Source: Zingiber officinale
Taxonomy: Eukaryota > Streptophyta > Magnoliopsida > Zingiberales > Zingiberaceae
NCBI RefSeq assembly: GCF_018446385.1
Contig: NC_055998.1
Location: forward strand, 21,259,173 to 21,323,172
Direction: 5' to 3'
DNA: 64,000 nt
The notes beneath the pieces were generated by a model, which worked only from the letters and a program-made list of their open reading frames with translations, was not told the origin of the DNA and did not search any database. The position numbers and the translations under genes were made by a program. Numbering within the stretch: position 1 is the stretch's first letter; every line of letters starts with the position of its first letter. Below, piece after piece: positions 58,272 to 64,000 of the stretch.

Positions 58272-60117
58272 ATCTCCCCCTTTTTGATGTTTGACAAAAC
58301 CCATAATCAAGTTAGGTTAACCCGATAACCTAACTTTGGTTTTCCAACCATCTTCCAATGTCCAATGTTCTTTCCTTGAACATTCTCTGGACATTCTCCC
58401 CTTAGGTTAACCCGATAACCTAACTTGGGTTCTCCAATAATTCTCCCCCTTTTTGACACACATCAAAAAGAATTCCAATGTTCTTCCTCGAACATTCCTT
58501 GACATTCTTCCCCTAGCTTAGGTTAATCCGATAACCTAACTTGGGTTCTCCAATAATTCTCCAATGAACACTCTCCCCTTTTTGACACACATCAAAAAGA
58601 AAAAGGAGAGTATCAAGGTCAAGAGTTTCTTCCTAACGAAAGTCCCATACCTTTCATTGAAACTCTTAATTTCCCCCTTGATACTAAACTTAACAATCAA
58701 CTTAGTGATAATCCCATATCACTAATCCTCAAAAGTCTTAAGGAGTAAAAACTTCCCCTAAAAGTCAACTCTCCCTTGACAATTAGTTAAGACTCCCCCT
58801 AAAGGTCAACTCCCCCTTGACCATTGCACCAACAATGTCTTGGAGAGTTTCAAACCTTTAGAAATCCAAAATCAACTCCCAACTGAAATTTCAGAAATTC
58901 AGAAAAAAAAAGGCACACCTGATCGGTCACCGGACCGATCAGGATCTCCTGGATCGGTCCAGAGCCTTCCCTGGATCGGTCCGGTGACCGATCCAGCCTC
59001 TGAAATCAGAGATTTCTGATTTATCTCTCCGGGAGAAATTCAGAAACTCCTAGAAAATTCCAGAAAATTTCAAAAATTGTGAAATTTTGAGGATACATTC
59101 CTCATATCATACACTATCATGGAAAAATAGTTTTCTATGAAAATAAGTTCCATTTTTCAATCTTGATACAAAGTTCAAAAACTTTGAAATAGTTCAAGTT
59201 TAACTCAACTTTGTATCACAATGTTCAATGATGAATGCAATCACTAAGATGGCTTCATCAAGGTTTTTCAAATCAATTTTAAAATGCTTTTAAAACCATT
59301 TGAATTTAGGACCATAATCTTAGGACTATATGTACATGACTTGTACACAAGTTTTCCCTATGATCCTCCATTTCTTGAATTAGGCTCATCTAGGTACAAG
59401 AACTATGCACCTTGATCCTAACTCATGATCCTAATATCTCACACACATCTAAAGTGTATCAAACACATCCATGTCAATTTTGATGTGAGATATGGGTTTA
59501 GGTATCTTAGACTAAGGTCTCATGCATTTTCTAAACACAAATTTGATCTCAATATCAAAATGTGTTTTTCATCCTTAAATCAATTCAATTGATTACTAAT
59601 GCAAGAGATGATGACATGGCATAAAATGGTATCATAAATGAAAACATGTGCCAATGTCATGATGTCATGGCATAAAGTTTGAAACTTAAATAAACATGAC
59701 ATAAAAACTAGCCTAAGCATTATCATGACATTTCAAATGATAATAAAATAAATATGATGTCATGGCATGACATATGGCAACCAATCATGGCAAGTTAGCA
59801 CAAATAAAATACCTAAATTCCCTATCTAAGTATCCTTAGCCTTAGCTAACTTAAAATCTAACCCTAAATTGCCCATATATCCCTAAGAGAAAACCAAAAT
59901 CCCAATTATGGTATTTCTCTAGGTTTTCTTAAGTTGTGCCAAATAAGATTAAAATCGATATTTTTCAAATATGGCACAATTTACTCTTCAAGGAGTAAAT
60001 AATAATTCTTTTTCATTTTCAAAGATTATCAAAACCTTGAAAATGCTCCTTGAGTGTCAATTTCCTCAAAGTTGGGTTAACTACCCTTCTTATTGGAGTT
60101 GACACTCTCTAACCCAT
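58272..60117 (-). other. Copia D interior without pol
   Basis: Begins at the polypurine tract (minus AAAAAGGGGGAGAT next to 58271). 58300-58620 has about three copies of a repeat with GGTTAACCCGATAACCTAAC. The rest is AT-rich 3' untranslated DNA. No pol motif in any frame. Confidence 0.85.
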
Positions 60118-61590
60118 TTATGGGGTAGAGAAGATGCTCCTAGGAACCCAATACCTATTTGAGCTCATTGGGTTCACTAAATATTTACTAGGGATAACTT
60201 CCCTAGCAACCCTCCTAATGACCCTCTTAGGCTTTGAAGCCTTGGTCATTTGGGACTCATCAAGATCAACTCTAGGGGTGACTCCCCTTGTGACCTTGGT
60301 GGTGGTCTTCCTAGCACTAGGTTTTGTTCCATAATCGAATGGAACATTATGATAAGTGGGCTTGACCACTTGGGACTTAGGTTTGTGACCCAAACCTTTC
60401 TTGTCCTTGGACATTGGTTTTTGACCCTTAAACCCTAGAGATGACTTCTCCAAGTTCTTAAGAGCCTTTTCCAAAGTATCAAGTCTTGACCTCAAGACTT
60501 GATTCTCCTTCTCTAACACCTCAAGTTTTGATTTATCATTTTTCTTTGAGGTATTCCTAGGCATATGTCTAGATGATTTGGGATTTCTACCTAGATTTTC
60601 CTTAACCTTGGATGAGTTAATTCTAGGGTTGGCTTTCCTAGTGTTATCCTTATCTAGGCTCACATGTTTGGCACCTAAGCATGTGTATCGATTTCTATAA
60701 TTAACATGCTTATCATTCTTGACAATAGCAATAAGGCTACTAGCATGCATCCTACTGGAATTGCAAGAGTGTGCCTTAGAGATTACCTTAGGGTTTGCCC
60801 TAGCTCCCCCTATACATGTGCTCGATCTCTTGTCCTTGTGAGATTGCCTCCCTCTCGGACATTGGCTCCGATAATGTCCCCTTCGCTTGCATTGGAAGCA
60901 CATCACGTGCTCCTTGCTCTTGCGTATCGGGACTCCGGCTTCCTTGATCTTTGGCGCCGGTGGAGTCTTCCTAACCCTCTTTGGACATTTACTCTTGTAA
61001 TGTCCAAATTCCCTACACTCAAAGCATAATATATGTAATTTGCTAGAAATTAAAATGCTTGAGTTACCTAGGTTTGAGGATGGATGAAAGCTCTCTTCTT
61101 CATCCCTTCCGGAGGTAGAAGCTTCTTCTTCTTGCTCCGTACTTGAGGAAGAACTCTCCTCTTCTTCTTTAGATGTTGAGTGGCCCTCAACTTCTAAATC
61201 CACATCTCCATGAAGTGAGCTACTTAGCTCACTTGACTCCTCTTCATTACTTGAAGTGGAGCTCCCCTCATGGAACTTGGCCAAATTGTTCCACAATTCC
61301 TTGGCATTGTTGTAACCACCTATCTTACACAATATATCGTTAGGTAATGAGAATTCAAATATTTTCATTACCTCGTCGTTGACTAGGGATTGGTGGACTT
61401 GTTCCTTGGTCCACTTCTTCTTCTCTAGGGTTTCTCCTTTCTTGTCCATCGGAGGCTTGAACCCTAATTGAACACAACTCTAATTTTCAAGGTTAGTCAT
61501 AAGAAAATATTTCATTCTTACCTTCCAAAACGCGAAGTCGTCGCGATCGTAGAAAGGTGGAATTGTGATGTCTTCTCCGAGTTGATCCAT
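60118..61590 (-). pseudogene. Copia D Gag with two zinc knuckles
   Basis: ATG at 61590: MDQLGEDITIPPFYDRDDFA then FWKVRMKYFLM, the usual Gag N-terminus, then a TAG at about 61479-61481. The frame resumes and is open for 443 codons from MDKKGETLEKKKW (61449). It has a capsid-type helix NNAKELWNNLAKFHEG, an acidic Ser/Glu tract (about 61040-61250), CCHC knuckles CFECREFGHYKSKC (about 60980-61020) and CFQCKRRGHYRSQC (about 60865-60905), a coiled coil at KLEVLEKENQVLRSRLDTLE (about 60460-60525) and a basic tail. Two knuckles suggest strong RNA binding. It is a single substitution away from an uninterrupted frame. Confidence 0.9.
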
Positions 61591-61637
61591 CTCTAGCTCG
61601 TGCTCCCCCGGGTGTTGACCCAACGAAGAGCGACCTC

Positions 61638-61649
61638 GCTCTGATACCA
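61638..61649 (-). other. Primer binding site (tRNA-iMet), copia D
   Basis: Minus TGGTATCAGAGC two bases after the 5' LTR end at 61652. Confidence 0.93.
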
Positions 61650-61651
61650 CT

Positions 61652-63500
61652 TGTTAGGATCTCTTCGTACGGCTAGAGAGGGGGGGTGTGAATAGCCGCC
61701 CCAATTTCTCGCGTTTCTTCCTACAATTCGTTAGCGCAGCGGAAAAATAAAATAGAACCGAAAGGAAGAATATCAAACCTTAACTCAGCGATGTACGAGG
61801 TTCGGAGATGATGCTCCTACTCCTCGGCGTGTCCGTAAGGTGGACGAACCCAATCAATCCGTCAGTGGATGAGTCCCCGGAAAACCGACTAATAAAAACA
61901 CTCCTTCTGGGTGGAGAAACCTCGCCACAGAAACTTCTTGCAGCAGCAAGAAAAGAGTACAAGGAAAACAAGAAATAAAGTACAATACAAATGTAAACTT
62001 TCTTGCCTTCTCTTCGACTGGAAGAAGCAGCCGCTTCCAAGCGCCTACAACAGCAGGTGACCCAGCCGGAAGCTCACGCGAAGCTTCAAAGCAGCTCAAC
62101 AAAGCTCAACAGCAAGCTTAGTAGCACCAAGAACAGGAAGAAGGAAGAAGAAGAAGTTGCACCAAAGCCTTGATCTCCTTTTATAACCTGCGAACCTGCA
62201 CAGCGAAGACAGAAGCCAGCGGAGAAGACGGAGCGACCCGTTGTGACTCAACGGTCGAATCGTGGACCGATCAGGCTCCACCAGGCCGGATCTGATCGGT
62301 CCGGGGACCGATCAGGCTGATCGGTCCTAGACCGATCAGATTGCTCCACGTAAAGTCGCCCAACTTTCATTGCGTTTCTGATCGATGCGGACCGATCAGG
62401 CTCTGATGGATCGGTCCACCGATCCTACCTCTCGGCTGCGTCTCGACGGTCGTGGAGACCGATCAGCTTATGCCGATCGGTCCCGGACCGATCGAAGCTC
62501 AAGCTGCGCTTTGCCTTGTTTGTTATCTCGATCGGTCACGGGCCGATCGGATATAACGTATCACTGGATCGGTCGGCAGACCGATCCAGAGCTTGGTTTT
62601 TGCCCAAACCAAGTCCCAAGTCTCCCAAGCCAACATCCGGTCAACCTTGACCTGTTGGTACATCATGCTTAGCATCCGGTCACTCCCTTGACCTGCTAAG
62701 ACTCTCCACCAAGTGTCCGATCAATCCCTTTGACCCACTTGGACTTTTCTCTGCGTGTCAAGTATCCGGTCACTCCCTTGACCTACTTGACCTTCTCAAC
62801 ACCAGATGTCCGATCACCCTTGATCCATCTGGATTTTCCCTTGCCCGGCTTCACTCACCAGGACTTTCACCTAGCTTCACTCACTAGGGTTTTCACCTGG
62901 CTTCACTCACCAGGATTTCCACCACTGCCTGGCTTCACTCACCAGGACTTTTCCCACTGCCTGGCTTCACTCACCAGGACTTTCACTTTCACCTAGCTTC
63001 ACTCACTAGGATTTTCACCTGGCTTCACTCACCAGGATTTCCCGACTGCCTAGCTTCACTCACCAGGACTTTCCCCGTGCCAAACTCCCTGTTTGGACTT
63101 TCCGCGTGCCAAGCTACCTGCTTGGACTTTTCCCCGTGCCAAGTCTCCGTACTTGGACTTTTCCAGTGCCAAGTCTCCATACTTGGACTTTTCCGGTGCC
63201 AAGCTCCCTGCTTGGACTTTTCCGTTGCCAAGTCTCCATACTTGGACTTTTTCCCGAATCAGGTCAACCAGATCAACCTTGACCTACGGTTGCACCAACA
63301 ATCTCCCAAACATCTATTCTTGTCAAACATCAAGAATAGAACTCTCTTTTCGTCAGACATCAACATACAACTCAACTAGGTCAACCTTGACCTAAGGTTG
63401 CACCGACAATCTTCCCAAGTCAAACATCAAAATACAACTCGAGTCAAGTCACCTCGAGTCTGGTCAACCAGGTCAACCTTGACCTAAGGTTGCACCAACA
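61652..63500 (-). repeat. 5' LTR of copia D (1,849 bp)
   Basis: Same structure as 56387-58271. Differences are about one per hundred bases except at 62270-62580, the GATCGGTC array, where many 1-3-bp deletions and changes break the arms. TATA is at about 62176-62187. Confidence 0.95.
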
Positions 63501-63918
63501 ATTATTAGTTCAGCCTCTTGATGAATCTTTCTTAGTTGCTTTTATTGTTCCTCAAATACTTGTCTGATGCCCATATTTTTTAAGTTAGAATCGCTTCTTC
63601 CAATTGTATGGTTTGAATAATTTGTTTCTATATCTTCTCTTGTGTGTATTGATCCTTCACCAAGTTTGTGGTATTACACAACCTTGTTAATTTTTTTTTC
63701 TATGCTGGCTTGCAGTTTTTTACTTTGATTATTGAATTAGGATATAAGGCAGTGTGAGTTTTTCAGCCCTGCAGTAAAGTAGAATGAATGTGATTTATTC
63801 AGTAAGTTGCTTGCCTAATTACTACTTGCCTATAGGAAAACTAAATCAGCGATTAAAGGTGATTAATCATCTCTAGTTTAAGCCATTTTGTTCTTCAAAG
63901 AAAGTCTCTTTCTTCTAG
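63501..63918 (+). other. CACTA-3 interior, intron-like
   Basis: T-rich DNA ending in a polypyrimidine tract and acceptor TCTTCTAG at 63918. No frame of its own. Confidence 0.4.
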
Positions 63919-64000
63919 TGCTCTATCAAGCAAATGAAACATTTAATAAGAGTGTTGATGCAGACATTGACAATGAGAAGGCAGTCAAGCTTTATGAAGT
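63919..64000 (+). other. Possible exon at the window end
   Basis: After the acceptor, the frame starting at 63921 reads LYQANETFNKSVDADIDNEK then AVKLYE and is open to the edge. The composition is protein-like and mildly helical. I do not recognise the gene. As it lies inside CACTA-3 it may be another captured piece. Confidence 0.35.

Larger units (their letters stand above)
56387..63500 (-). mobile_element. Gag-only Ty1/copia element D (7.1 kb)
   Basis: LTRs at 56387-58271 and 61652-63500, perfect duplication ATTAT (56382-56386, 63501-63505), primer site 61638-61649 and polypurine tract 58272-58290. The interior codes only for Gag; there is no protease, integrase, RT or RNase H. This fits the class described as TR-GAG (terminal repeats with gag), which needs enzymes in trans. 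LTRs are about 99% alike outside one array, so the insertion is young. Confidence 0.93.
54696..64000. mobile_element. CACTA element 3, right end beyond the window
   Basis: Left terminus CACTACAAGAAAAACCC at 54696, preceded by AAA. Subterminal repeats with ACATCGGTTTTT/AAAACCGGTGTCTATGAG run to about 54920. Cargo includes an ERF gene and short gene pieces. Copia D interrupts it at 56387-63500. No TTCTTGTAGTG end is seen to 64000. Confidence 0.8.

Overview
The window is plant nuclear DNA made almost entirely of transposable elements. Plant hallmarks are tRNA-iMet primer sites (TGGTATCAGAGC) next to LTRs, Ty1/copia and Ty3/Tat polyproteins, CACTA elements with CACTACAAGAAAAA ends, GT-AG introns and captured plant gene pieces (polyamine oxidase, AP2/ERF repressor). 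The repeat families remind me of a large-genome monocot, perhaps Zingiberales; that is an impression I cannot test here. I see no gene that is clearly an intact host gene, and no rRNA, tRNA or CRISPR.

Layout. (1) 1-8764: a spliced minus-strand gene of the 'putative plant transposon protein' kind is cut in two by a CACTA element (666-8397, 3-bp duplication ATA). That CACTA carries the 5' half of a polyamine oxidase gene with its exon/intron structure, and a 4.25-kb solo LTR sits in the captured first intron. (2) 8840-12957: promoter-like DNA with GC palindromes, AT-rich DNA, and a partial minus-strand copia element (one LTR, primer site, gag). (3) 12958-39931: remains of a second CACTA family loaded with later insertions: a 1.15-kb mini-copia, two related solo LTRs, a hAT MITE, and a 20-kb Ty3/Tat element (15187-35021, duplication TGTAC) whose 3' LTR holds another 2.8-kb solo LTR. 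The Tat element has gag, protease, RT, two RNase H domains and integrase on plus. Between pol and the 3' LTR it has three minus-strand transcription units: two related three-exon genes (one with a premature stop, the other with frameshifts) and a small coiled-coil ORF, two of them with clear TATA boxes. (4) 39932-54695: a decayed minus-strand copia element split by a nearly intact plus-strand copia element (43630-53432, duplication CTATG; one reading frame with four stops). (5) 54696-64000: a third CACTA element, open at the window end, with an ERF repressor gene (AP2 plus EAR motif) and a possible sterol methyltransferase N-terminal scrap. It is interrupted by a gag-only copia element (56387-63500, duplication ATTAT).

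The most unusual signal is in the LTRs of the two non-autonomous-looking copia families (11883-12957 and 56387-58271/61652-63500). Their U3 regions are built from successive arrays of short hairpins whose arms change together from unit to unit while the loops stay constant. One array type, with loop core TCCGGTCA...GACC, is shared by both families. In the gag-only element the two LTRs look about 99% alike outside one of these palindrome arrays and are heavily scrambled inside it.
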